Below are positions 38,581 through 49,200 of a stretch of 64,000 nucleotides of DNA, one piece after another (the first letter of the stretch is position 1; every line of letters begins with the position of its first letter). The stretch spans positions 1 through 64,000 of the forward strand of contig CAUYUJ010018871.1 in assembly GCA_963575745.1 (NCBI GenBank), written 5' to 3'. The notes beneath the pieces were generated by a model. The model did no database searches. It had not been told where the DNA came from and worked only from the letters and a program-made list of their open reading frames with translations. Position numbers and translations under genes: made by a program. The DNA is from Prorocentrum cordatum (lineage: Eukaryota > Sar > Dinophyceae > Prorocentrales > Prorocentraceae).

Positions 38581-41284
38581 ACACCTGTGGATACCTGGCA
38601 CCAACCCGCGGAAGATGGAGAAGGCAACTTCTTGGGCATGATCTTATTGATGTATGTCCTAGGGTGGCACTTGGAAATCACTGTGGGGCATGTGGGACCA
38701 CGTTTGGTGACCGCTCCAATCTGGTGCGGCACCTGCGTAAACCTGCGAAAGCACGTACGATGTGGTTACTGGAGAATGCAGCAGTACTGGGCAAGGGGCA
38801 AGCCACCGCACTTCGACGAGATGATGACACTTTTCGCGAGCGTCAACTTGAGCGACGAGGGTACACATGATGGAAAGCATTCAAGCATGCAGATCGGGAG
38901 CAGCACTGGAGAGGCAGAGGTAGGCTTTTCATTCTGCAGGAACCGCCGCAAACTCCATTTGGCACTGTCGGTACGCAGCCCGACCTTGGTTAGGAAGCAG
39001 ATTGGCAAAAGTGATGTGGGAACTCGGACCTGTCCATTCGAGAAACACCGAGTTGGATTTGAGTCATGGATCTCCTGATTGTTGAGACGGGTTCTGGTCA
39101 TACCGGTGCGGACTGGGAACCATGAGGAGAATGGGCGATCGCAGGCCACTTGCAATGCGACCCCGCAAGGAACGGCATTCTAGGTGATATGACTTATGAC
39201 AAGGTTCTTGCAGTTTTGTTCGGACCACATGTGACCACGTTACTACTGCGGGTGGCCGACGTGGAGCACCGAGAAGTCAGATGCGTGACAACCATCTTCG
39301 CTGGGGAGCACCTGGGCTATAACCTACGAGAAGGAGGAGAGTGATGGATGACAATCAGCGCATGAGAGATGCAGTTCAGAATTTGGCTGCTGGCTTTGAT
39401 TTTGGAGTACCGACGTTGGTGACGATTCCTTGTAAAGTGTTTCGTGTGGTCAGCCTTGTTCCTGACTTGATGCATCTGCTCGATGCCAAGCTTGAGAAGC
39501 GTAGGGTTGATATGTGTATGCTTGGTGGTGGCGGTCTTGAACCAAGGGTGAGCATTTCCTGTCATCGCGACTACAATTCGGAGTTAGCGCGATTGCCCAC
39601 CCGCGGACGTTGTGTTCATGGCGGTCACGTTCAGCGGCGGTCGATATCTCCGAGCACACTGCATACTGACCTCAGTAGAGTAGCGGCCAGAGCGTTTGCT
39701 GCTGCTTGCTGGCCGTGCCTGCTGTAATCTCTTGCTCTTGGCTTAACCTGGCAGGCCGGGCCCATCTTGGACCATGGCTCTCTGCCCTCCCTGCAGCGGC
39801 GGCGACGGCGGTGACGTCAGGAGAGCATACAAGGCACATCCCCTCACATGCACGCTAGCCATGCCGCTGTAGTACCACTGCGGGCCCCTGCGGGGCGGAA
39901 GTGGCAAGGAACGGGCTAGACCCCAAGCGCCACCCAGGGGCCCTACCAGCTGTGCTGAAATAGTAGTATGGTTTGTTTCTCTGTCATTTGTTTAGTACTC
40001 ATTTCTTGATCGTTTCATGCTGTTACCTTTCTGCTTTGCCTTGTCATTTGTGCTGTTTCTCGCGTCGTGCACGTGCGCTTGCATTTCCCAGGCCCTTTGT
40101 GCACTCCATGTCGCGACTGCCCTTGATCATTCGCCTGCCTGGCGAGCCCTGATGGATCTTTCTGGCAACTCCAGATCGGCGGAGCAGCGCGCGGGCACCA
40201 GTCTCCCCGTTTTCTGGCGCTCGTCTCGCTGCGGGAGGCGGGCGGGTGTGGTTTGTGGAGCATCAGAGACGCAGGTGCAGGCAGGATTGTCCTTCATTCC
40301 GCCGCTTCTCCGCTTCCTGGCGTTGCTTGTCTGGCGGTGCCCGCGCGCGCGCGGGCGCGACTGACGCCGCGAGCGCTGCGCACGCTCAGCGGCATTCCCA
40401 AGCAAACAGTCCCCTCCCCAACGGGGCAGAGGCTCAGGGGCGTCCTAACCGACTCCCAGCAAACCATTACCTTCCGTGGCGTCCCCCCGCCTCGCCCCAA
40501 GACATATGTATTCGGCCGGAGGGAAGTTCGAAAGGCGAGGGCGACGTCACGGAAGGGGATGGTTTACTAGGGGTCGGTTAGGCCGCGCCCGAGAGACGTC
40601 GTTGTGAAAGAGCGGGCTCACCAAACCACCTGCACCAAGAGGCTTGGTACAACTCCTGCGATGCGTCGTCGTTGCACAGCCTATCACCGTGACCCGCTGC
40701 AATTAGACACGACGTACGGAGGTATCCCCCGAGGGGCAAGTTTGTATCGAATCATTGTACAGTGGGCCCCCTGTCAAGGAGTGTGTGTTGACACGCAGGT
40801 AGCTTCATCACCCAGCATGGGCTGTGCCGCTTTCGTTCGCCATGGCTTCTCTCTGTCACCCCAGATTGTCTGTGGGAGCGAGTCTTCGTGTGCGGAGCTC
40901 TCGCTGCATTCTGGAAGCAACACCCCGGGCCGCGCGCTCGCTGTTTTCCACAATTTGTTTCGGCGTGAGGTCGAAAGGACGTCCGTGACGATCGATCTGT
41001 GCTTAGGCTTCTGGGGGATGGGCACAGGGGGGGACGCGTCGACCCCCAATCGCACATTGATCGCCGATAGAGGCCTCATAGCCCACCCTGCCCAGGAGCG
41101 TCCGGCTTCGCTATCGGCTGCCGATCGCCGATTTGTCGGCGATGTGTCGCCGATTGCACCTCGATGTCCCCCTCCCTGAGAGCTGGTTCACCCGTAGCGT
41201 TGCCCCTCGATCTCTCTTCTTCCTCCCCCTGCCGAGCTCCCTTGCCCCCCCCCCCCACACACACAAAGAAAAGACTCCTCTCCG
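38581..41284. other. Spacer with short unsupported open frames
   Basis: One frame at 38676-38745 reads a C2H2-like HCGACGTTFGDRSNLVRHLR (Cys, Cys, Phe, Leu and one His in finger spacing) but lacks the second His. Another at 39341-39727 (128 aa) is not recognised. A 17-base word ATGACTTATGACAAGGT occurs both here (about 39187) and at about 9577. Nothing is firm enough to call as a gene. Confidence 0.45.
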
Positions 41285-41374
41285 AGCCCGGCCCTGTCCC
41301 TGTACGTCGCGAACGTCGGAGACTCTCGTGCGGTGCTCGTGGGAGCCGACGAAGCTTTCCGGCTAACCAAGGAA
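41285..41374 (+). pseudogene. Protein phosphatase 2C exon fragment
   Basis: One frame reads LSLYVANVGDSRAVLVGADE then AFRLTKE. The ANVGDSRAVL sequence with the following LT-x-E is the diagnostic metal-binding strand of PP2C-type (PPM) Ser/Thr phosphatases, where the Asp binds Mg/Mn. No DGHGG motif or C-terminal metal site was found within a few kb, so this is a lone exon or relic. The sequence after 41374 quickly becomes a dispersed repeat (41420-41575). Confidence 0.55.
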
Positions 41375-41419
41375 GGGAGTGGAGGTCGAAGCGGCCGGAA
41401 GGAAAGCGCGGAGGGAAGA

Positions 41420-41575
41420 GAGTTTCGACTGGGACAAGTCACCGATATTTCTACCCTGTGTCCTGGTTGTCGCCTTTTTGGACTTCTGAGGCGGCCCTCG
41501 TCGCCAGGGCTGGATTCGCCTCGAAATTTTGGTCTGAACGCACCCCGGAAGAGGTCTCAGGAGTAGTGGTATCGG
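41420..41575. repeat. Dispersed repeat, copy 2 (partner at 25940)
   Basis: See 25940-26115; roughly two-thirds identity by eye over about 150 bp, with no obvious ends. Confidence 0.5.
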
Positions 41576-41579
41576 TCGA

Positions 41580-44500
41580 CCTTGGTTTACCCAAAAGCAC
41601 GCCAAGTATGAAGTCTCGAAGCGAGTGGCATGTGCAATGAATTTATTTAGACACATGCGATGCGAATCATGAGATAAGAAACATTAGGGCACAGTCATCT
41701 TCGATCTTCGTGGGTCCTAAGATGCCCCAGGGGGAGGGGAGGGCGGACGCGAGATGGGAGAGGAAGAGGGCCCAACTGTGTTCACTTGCACTGCTTGCCG
41801 ACTGCGCCCAGCACCTCTCACTGCATGGCCCACCATCATGTTCGCCGTGCTGGGTGCCGAATCGTATCCTGACACATACGTTGCACATCACGCTGGTGAA
41901 GTTATACCACATTACGTAGAAGATGACCCGCCTGGCCGCCCTCCACCTGGAGACTCCGAAGCGTTGCGTCGCTTTCTTCTTCGGTACGATGAACCCAGGC
42001 ATTACAACGGATGTCTGGGGCTGTTTCCAGATCGCCGGTAGCCTTTTCAGTTTGGGGTGGCGGTTCGGTCTTGGGGCCGCGATGATCACCTCGTGGACAT
42101 TTCCTCGGCGAAAGTACACGACGCGGTCCACCGCCTTGGCGGCGACTGCAGCTTCAACCCACACGAACGCCCACTTCTACAATGCGCGAGCTGTTACAAC
42201 GTTGAGCTAAGTTGGCAAATTCTTCGTTGCGCCGCTGAACATCCGGAAGCGTGGGGTTTTCAGGTTTGTCCAGATGCGTCGGCCTCCTGGCGGGGCCCTC
42301 TGGAGCCTCAACTTCGCCCGCCCGAAAGATTGGGGCGGCCCAAAGCTGAACTCGGCCCGAGCCGTTCTCCAACCTACGCTCGCCCGCTCAGCGTTGGTCG
42401 CACATGCAGCTCATGCGGAGTATATGAATCGTTTTCAACAAACTGTTAAGCATTGGTTTGACGAACGCCACCTGGACGATCTGAATCTTACGAGTTCCCC
42501 GTCGTTTTGGAACACACTTGCCGCTGTCAAAGTGCTGCCTCAGGTGGTGGCTAGGCAGTGCCCGTCTAGGGTTAGCCCACGGGTCAGCTCTGGCGCCTGG
42601 CCTTCGCGCAACTCGCGGACTTTCTACTTCGAGCTCGACGCGCGGCCCATGCTCGGGCATGCAAGGCCATCATGGAGACCGAACACGAAACCACGTTACA
42701 ATCCATCCTGGGGAAGCTACCCATGGGGCGCAACCCGCGCTTGTCGGGACGCCGATCCGAGCAAAGGGTTCCTCTCTTGCGCACAAGCGATACGCGCAAA
42801 TCCGTGGTGGCGGATACAGAGGACGATGAAAGAAATGCCCACGTCCTGGGCACGCATGCTTGAGGACCTTAACTGGAGCTTGCATGACGTCTTGGCGCAT
42901 CCCATGCCGTCGCGGCCCCAGGAACTGCATCTTCGGATGCGTCGATTGAAAATACAACCACGCTTGCTTCAATGCTCTGTTCTCCTCTGGGTGTGGGTGC
43001 TCTCGAGAATGGTCTCGGGGGGGCGGAACTGGCTCGATGCCGACCCTCCGCGTTGAATGCTCATCCTCGAGGTGGCCGACGACACGCTGAACTTCGCCAT
43101 TCTGGCCAGCGTCGTCCAAAATGCGGCCCGGCAGCTGAACGATGCCAGCCCACCCGAATTGCCGGGGGGCGGTGCGCGGTGTTCCGCGCGTTCATTCCCG
43201 CCTTGGAGCGTCCGGCCGCGCCGATAACAGCAACGGCAATGGGGTGGGCGCCGTGCGACACGAACGCGCACCATGACGATCCTGAGACGCGTCGTATTCT
43301 GGAAGGCGCGCTTACTGACCGCGGAGACGGTGCCGCGCTTGACTGCGGAGGCTTGCGTGACACTGGTGATGGACATGCCATGGCGAAATCTAGACAGGCT
43401 GACCACCCATCTGCGTCCAGCTCTTCCTCGACGTCTTCATCCACCTCGCCCTCATCTGGGACGTTCACCTCTTCTTCGGCTTCCAGCGTGTTTTGCAGAC
43501 TGCCCACAAAGTAACCATATCGGCGGCGCGCTGCTGCTTCTGCAGGTGCTAACCATAATGATGAGTCTCAACTGGGCCCGCGCCCAGCGAATCTACGTTT
43601 TGGGATACAGTTGTGCAGGCATGTGGCTGCCAGTTCAATGCCCCGTCTTCGCCCTTTTCATTGGCGGCACCGCGCGTGAGATACACAGCGCCAGGTAATT
43701 ACTTCGACTATTAGGTGTGCTTCGCCGCCACCATTGAGACGTAGAGCTGACAGGTTTGGACCTGATGGCATATGCTATTAGCAACCGACCCGACGCATCA
43801 AAGTCGTCGTTCTGAGGACTTGCGGTTGGGTCAGGACCAGAAGGTATGAATCCTCTTTTCAAAGGAGAATCACGTCGGCGCAAAGGGAGAGCAATTGCTG
43901 GACGGCTCCCCACCAGAAGCCTACAGTCTCGACCCTGAACTAATGGAGTCCAGCGCCGGCTGTACTATAACTTATCCTTGCCATTCCGCATTGCCGATCT
44001 GCCATGCATGCTGCCCAGATGCTTCGCGGCATTCAGGAGTTCTGCATTCTTTCACCTGCAGATCGACCTCAGCGGCCTGGCGATCCACGCACAATAGTTC
44101 AGCATCGAGAGCGGGGAATAGTCGATCGTGCTACGCTGTGGGCTCGCAACTGGCTGCCGACTGCACCTTTGCAGACATTACGCATTCCGGTTACCACGAT
44201 CGGATGCTCTGGTGTACCGACTATGGGGAGGATATCCAGCGCTACGACGTGTTCGGTTCGTTCTTCACCACAACCTGCACGTGGATGCGAACAGCAGGGA
44301 TTCATTGCAGACGTCTGCGTGCAAGCGCAGTGCGGTTCAGTGATGCATGCGGACGGCTACGACACGGGCGGCGCCGACGTCGAGAGTTTAGGGCCGCGCA
44401 CATGTGTAGGCATACATGTTGAGGAAGTTCCAGACAAGAGGCCCCATTTTGAAAGCGGCACGCTTTATGTAATTGCTGGATGAGTTAAGGCGAGCGCGCG

Positions 44501-44640
44501 CGGCGCCAACGCGGGAGCCCAATTTCGAAAACGATGCGCCCTCTACGCGCGCATCTGTCGGAATCCGGCCCGCCCGAACGACGCGACCGACCATGCGGCG
44601 CGGAGGGTCTGCCCAGAAGAAAAAGGGATGGAGGGGGACG
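41580..44640. other. Region of short unrecognised open frames
   Basis: Several + frames look partly coding: 41754-42041 (MGEEEGPTVFTCTACRLRP), 42057-42449, 42274-43056 and 42972-43514 (ending in a Ser/Thr-rich tail). None shows a known domain and they overlap one another, so at most some are exons. 43700-44480 shows nothing clear. Confidence 0.35.
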
Positions 44641-44644
44641 GGGA

Positions 44645-45076
44645 GGAGGATGAGGAGGAGGACGAAGAGGAGAAGGAGGAGGCGGAAGTGGAGGGAGATG
44701 TTATCCGGAGACTTCCGAAAGCCTCCAGAGGTACGAAGAGGGTCACGAATTCAAAAAAAATCAACATCCTCGAACCTCGGCATTCACTCCTCCTTGACCA
44801 TCCCTCCTCCACTTCCTTCTCCTCCTCTGCCTTCTTCTCCTCATTCGGCTCCTGCGTCTTATCCTTCCTCCCTGCTCCGCCTCCTCTTTACTCCTTCCCT
44901 CTCTTCCTCCTCCTCCTCCTCCTCCTCCTCCTCTTCCTCCTCCTCCATGTTTACGCTTGACCAACCAAAGGTTACCCTGTGGCGTTAGTCCTCCTCCTTC
45001 TCCTCGTCCTCCTCTTGCCCCTTCTCCTTCTCCTTCTCCTCCTCCTCCTCCTCCTCCTCCTCCTCCTCCTCCTCCT
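44645..45076 (+). repeat. GGA tract followed by (TCC)n tract
   Basis: Purine words (44645-44700), then pyrimidine CTCCTC words with a pure (CTC)n run at 45032-45075 just before the LINE 5' region. Confidence 0.85.
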
Positions 45077-45347
45077 AGGCGTGGGCTTGAGGCACGGGAG
45101 GCCTTTCCCCGTGTCGCGTTTTGCCCGCGCCCAGCCCCGTGCCCGCGGCCCCGCGCGCGCGATAGGCAGGGGCGCCATTGCTGCCTCGCGTCTGCCCAGG
45201 TGCGGACTGAGCGAGGCAAGGACGGCAGCGAGGTCCAGGTCACCTGCGTGGCATCGACGCCAACGTCGGCTACGTCAGACAGCGCGGCATCTGTTGCGCC
45301 TGGATCGTGCTCGTCATCTTCTTTCACAACACCACGGCTCCCAGCCC

Positions 45348-46241
45348 ATGGGAGGCGGCAAGGGGGGCCGTGGATCGCAGCGGGATGACCCGCGTGAGCC
45401 GCGCTGGTCGTGCGCTGCTACTCGTCAGTGTGGGTACGCTCGTAACTTCGCCACATCGGCACGGTGCTACATGTGCGGCAGGGACAAGTCGGGTCAGCCA
45501 GACCCCGCAGGACCACCAGACCGCACACGGCGCCGACCGTCGAGGCCACCGTCTTCTGGGCGGGGCAAGGACAAGGTCCGTGATGACAGAGAGAAGGAGG
45601 CCTCAGATGACCCTTCGGCATCCGAGGCAGTCACTCGAGCGCGCAAGGCAGTGGCAGCTTTGCGCCGTCTGGGCCTTGATGACAGCAGTGGCTTGGTGGT
45701 CGCTGCACGACAAGAGCTCCAGGCCGCCGAGGCCACGGAGCGCGCACAACGTACACCTGACGATCTTCTTCGCCGTGCTCTTGATCGACAGGCTGCAAAG
45801 ACTCGGGAGGTTACCGCTTTGCAGAGTGAGGTGGACAAGCTCAAAGCAGAGTATGACACCAAAGCCGCTGAGTTGCAGTCTGCGACGGCGGATCTGGCGA
45901 CGATTCACTCAGAGGTTACCACGGCACGTGCCGCAGTACTTGCTGCAGGGCGTTCAGCTCCTGATGCAGGTGGTGATCAGAACGTGTCGGGCGCTCTCGA
46001 GCGCTTGGAGCAGATTGTGCAGGCAGCGCCTTCTACCACGCCCGAGAACCTTGGAGCGCTCTGCGCATCGCTCAGCACACATGTCACCCAGTTGCAGACG
46101 GCCTTGGCTCAGCACCGACAGGTTCATGCGCCGCCCGCTGTTGCTCCTGGTCCTGGTATCCCAGCTACCCATCCATGGGACGAGCTTCTGGCCGCACACG
46201 ACGCTGCTGCTGAGGCCGCCATGGACGACGACGCTGGATAA
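45348..46241 (+). CDS. LINE ORF1 protein (297 aa), zinc finger and coiled coil
   Basis: ATG 45348 (MGGGKGGRGSQRDD) is chosen because the earlier part of the frame is translated (CTC)n. Residues 20-43 form a WSC-x5-C-x4-N-x6-C-x2-C pattern close to a RanBP2-type zinc finger, with CX5C in place of the usual CX2-4C. This would bind RNA. A charged, Arg/Pro-rich linker follows, then a long heptad region (about 105-205: ARQELQAAEATERAQRTPDD and onward to LQSEVDKLKAEYDTKAAEL), a coiled coil for oligomerisation. The end is Ala/Pro-rich. It would coat the element RNA. It overlaps an open stretch of the ORF2 frame, but ORF2 itself starts after this stop. Confidence 0.8.
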   Translation: MGGGKGGRGSQRDDPREPRWSCAATRQCGYARNFATSARCYMCGRDKSGQPDPAGPPDRTRRRPSRPPSSGRGKDKVRDDREKEASDDPSASEAVTRARKAVAALRRLGLDDSSGLVVAARQELQAAEATERAQRTPDDLLRRALDRQAAKTREVTALQSEVDKLKAEYDTKAAELQSATADLATIHSEVTTARAAVLAAGRSAPDAGGDQNVSGALERLEQIVQAAPSTTPENLGALCASLSTHVTQLQTALAQHRQVHAPPAVAPGPGIPATHPWDELLAAHDAAAEAAMDDDAG

Positions 46242-46260
46242 CGACGTACAGTATTTCGAC

Positions 46261-49200
46261 ATGCCTCGGTTGTTCAGCGACGGTGCTATCAGGCCTTTCG
46301 ACCCAGGTCGAGATGACTATGAGCTACTGCATGCTGACCAGCCTTCAGTTCTTTCTCCGCGTGATGCACTGTCGGGTGACCCTAGGATCTCGGCCTCGGC
46401 ATCGACTAATTCAGGCACTACTAGTTTGCCATCGCTCGGTGATACGCACTGCTCAGCCGTGCAGGTGGGACCTTGCATCGCCAGAGGGTACCGACCTGCG
46501 GTCCGAGGGGGGCCGTATGGTACGCACTGCTCAGCGTTGCCTACCCAGCCTGCGGCCAGAGGGTACCGACCACCGAGCACTGATGATGGCTCTGCAGCTG
46601 TGCAGGTTGCTGTTACGAAGAGTGGCGAGAGGCTATCTTCGATGACTTGGTCCAGCGATCAGCCAGCTCACCGTCAGCGGCGAGGCCTTCGTGGTTCGCG
46701 ACGCAAGCCGCTGATGATGGTCAGTTTCAACAGTTCAGGATGGCCGCAGGCCAAGGATTTCCTGGACAACATGCGACATGTATCTATTGTTGCCGTGCAG
46801 GAGCTGCACCTGCATGGGAATGGACGGCTACAAGCCGAAGAATGGTGTGTTCGGCAAGGATGGCAGCCTTTCATCTCGGACGCAATTGTTTCTGAGTCAG
46901 ACAAGCCACGTGCAGGCGTCGGGCTCTTTGTGCGCAGCAACATCGGGGTGGTCAAGCTTTCGGCCTGCCTTCGTGATCATGTTGTTGTGCCTGGTTTCAG
47001 TGTGGCCGTTCTGGTTCGTGCTGGACCACGTGGAGGCTTCGTCGTGGCCTCCTCTTATCTGGAGCAGGGCTTGAAGCTGGGCGGCGCGAATACGACTCGC
47101 ATCTCACGCCTAGGCTCATGCCTTCGATACTACGGGCCCCCCTTTGTCGTGGCAGGCGACTGGAATGTTACGCCAGAAGTTCTTGACCAGTCGTACATCA
47201 CCACGAAGCTCGATGCGAGGGTGGTTGCCACGGCTGAAGGCACTTGTCGGGATCCAGGTTCTGGCAATTATTCCAAGATTGATTTCTGGCTTGCGAGCGA
47301 CACGTTGGCGTCGGCGATGGGCACTCCGACCATTTGTGGAGGCTACCCTGCGCGTGTGCACTATCCAATCCAGGTTTCTCTTGGACCTCGCCCTCGCGCT
47401 CAGAAAGTTCGTCGCTTGCTCGGGCCTCAACTTCTCCCGGTGTACCCTGTCGCGACGCCCGAGACGGACGACGGCGACGAGGATGGGGAGGTGGCCTATG
47501 CTGATCGTGGCCTTCCTGATGTAGAATGGCCACAGCTCATGCGTAGTGACGCAAGTTTTGGTTTCGGTGATGCTGCAGGTCACGCTCAACGTTTGGACTG
47601 GCTCGCTGCAGATTTGTACAAGGGAGTGGAGGCTGAGTTGCTCCCACTCTTTGACACAGGCGGTCAGCCTAGCAAGTTTTCGGGCCGTGCTGATGGCCCA
47701 CGGTATGCGTACAGCACTGCAGGGGGCGCTTTGGCACGGCAGCAGCCTAGTGGCACACGCTTATCACGTGCACTTCGTACGTTACAGCAGCGCGTTCATG
47801 ATCTACGTCACGCATACCAGTGCAATAACACCATATTATGCACACGTATTTGGGCGCACTTAGTCGATTTTATGGGTGGGCATGGGAAGGATGGTAGACT
47901 TCGCATGTCGATGCCTAAGTACCTTGCGAACGACCTTGTGCACATCATCACGTGTATATCGGCACAGCCACCTGTGTATTATTGCAACATGCTGCAGTTC
48001 CTTGGTGACTTCTGCGGTCGAGCTGCTGAGGCGGAAGAGCGCAGACTTGGGTCGGCCAGATCTAAGGCTTTTTCGTCCTGGCTGAAGAAGGCGTTGCGCG
48101 GCAAGTCAGGCCCCGTTCACCGCTGGACCAAGCCGCGCGGTTGGCAGCTCGCTGAAGTCGACACCGAGTTAGGCCCTAGCAGCTTTCCTGATGATATTGC
48201 CACGGCCCAGAGGGCCTCTTGGGGATCGATCTGGGCTGGAGTTGATCATGAGCCTGACCATTGTGCGGCTAGTGTTCAGGACAGTTCAGGCGATGATCAC
48301 CTTGGGGATTTGCAGGAGCTGCTTGCGAAGGGCCCTCGATTGCCGCCTTTGAGGATCGGTGAACTTCGTCGAGCTGCCAAACAGTTCTCAGGTGGGACAG
48401 CGGTAGGTGCTGATGTTTTTCGACCTCGGCATTGGTCACTTGCGTCGAATGGCGCTTTGGCAGTTTTGGGCTATTTATTCCACCTTTGTGAATCGTGGGG
48501 CCAGTGGCCTGCCCTAATCAAGAATGTGCACATCGTCCTCCTGATTAAGCCGTCTGGGGGATATCGTCCAATAGCATTACTACCGTCTATATATCGCATC
48601 TGGGGCAAGGCGCGTCTCAATTGGGTTCGGTCTTGGGCTAGCTCTTTGAATCGGGGCTTCCTGGCGCTCGGGGCCCAGAAGAGCACGACGGACGTTGCCG
48701 CAAGATTGTTGGTCCAAGCTGAATCTACCTCTATTGAGGTGGCGGACTCCCCCATCACGGTGCATGCGATTATAGATATCGAAAAGTGCTTTGACCGTGT
48801 GCCGTGGAGACGGCTACTTGGATCGGCGGTGCAGCATGGCTTTCCTCCTGCCCTCATGGTGCTTGCTGTGCGTATGTATGCGTCCGCTCGTCGCCTCTCA
48901 TGGGATGCGTGTTTTTCGGCCCCTGTATGGGCTACGCGGGGAATATTGCCTGGGTGTCCTCTGGCGATGTTTTGTTTGCAATGTGTGATGCTTACACCTT
49001 TTGATTCATTGTCTGGGCACACCCAGCACATCGACAGGTCGATCGACATTTACGCCGATGATATCACGATTGCCATCGTTGGTACTGCTTATGCAATTGT
49101 TGATGCTGCTTGCTCCCTCCTCACCATCCTTGTGGACATGCTGCACGCCGTTGGTCTGCCGCCTGCGCGCCACAAGATGACGCTCACGTGCAGTTCTCCC

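Noticed and set aside
38538-38870. C2H2 zinc-finger protein
   Set aside because: Only one incomplete finger (second His missing) in a frame that starts inside a TG microsatellite.
45307-46260. Extending LINE ORF2 upstream to 45307
   Set aside because: This stretch overlaps ORF1 in another frame and encodes Arg/Ser-rich shadow sequence. The ATG at 46261 right after ORF1's stop fits better.
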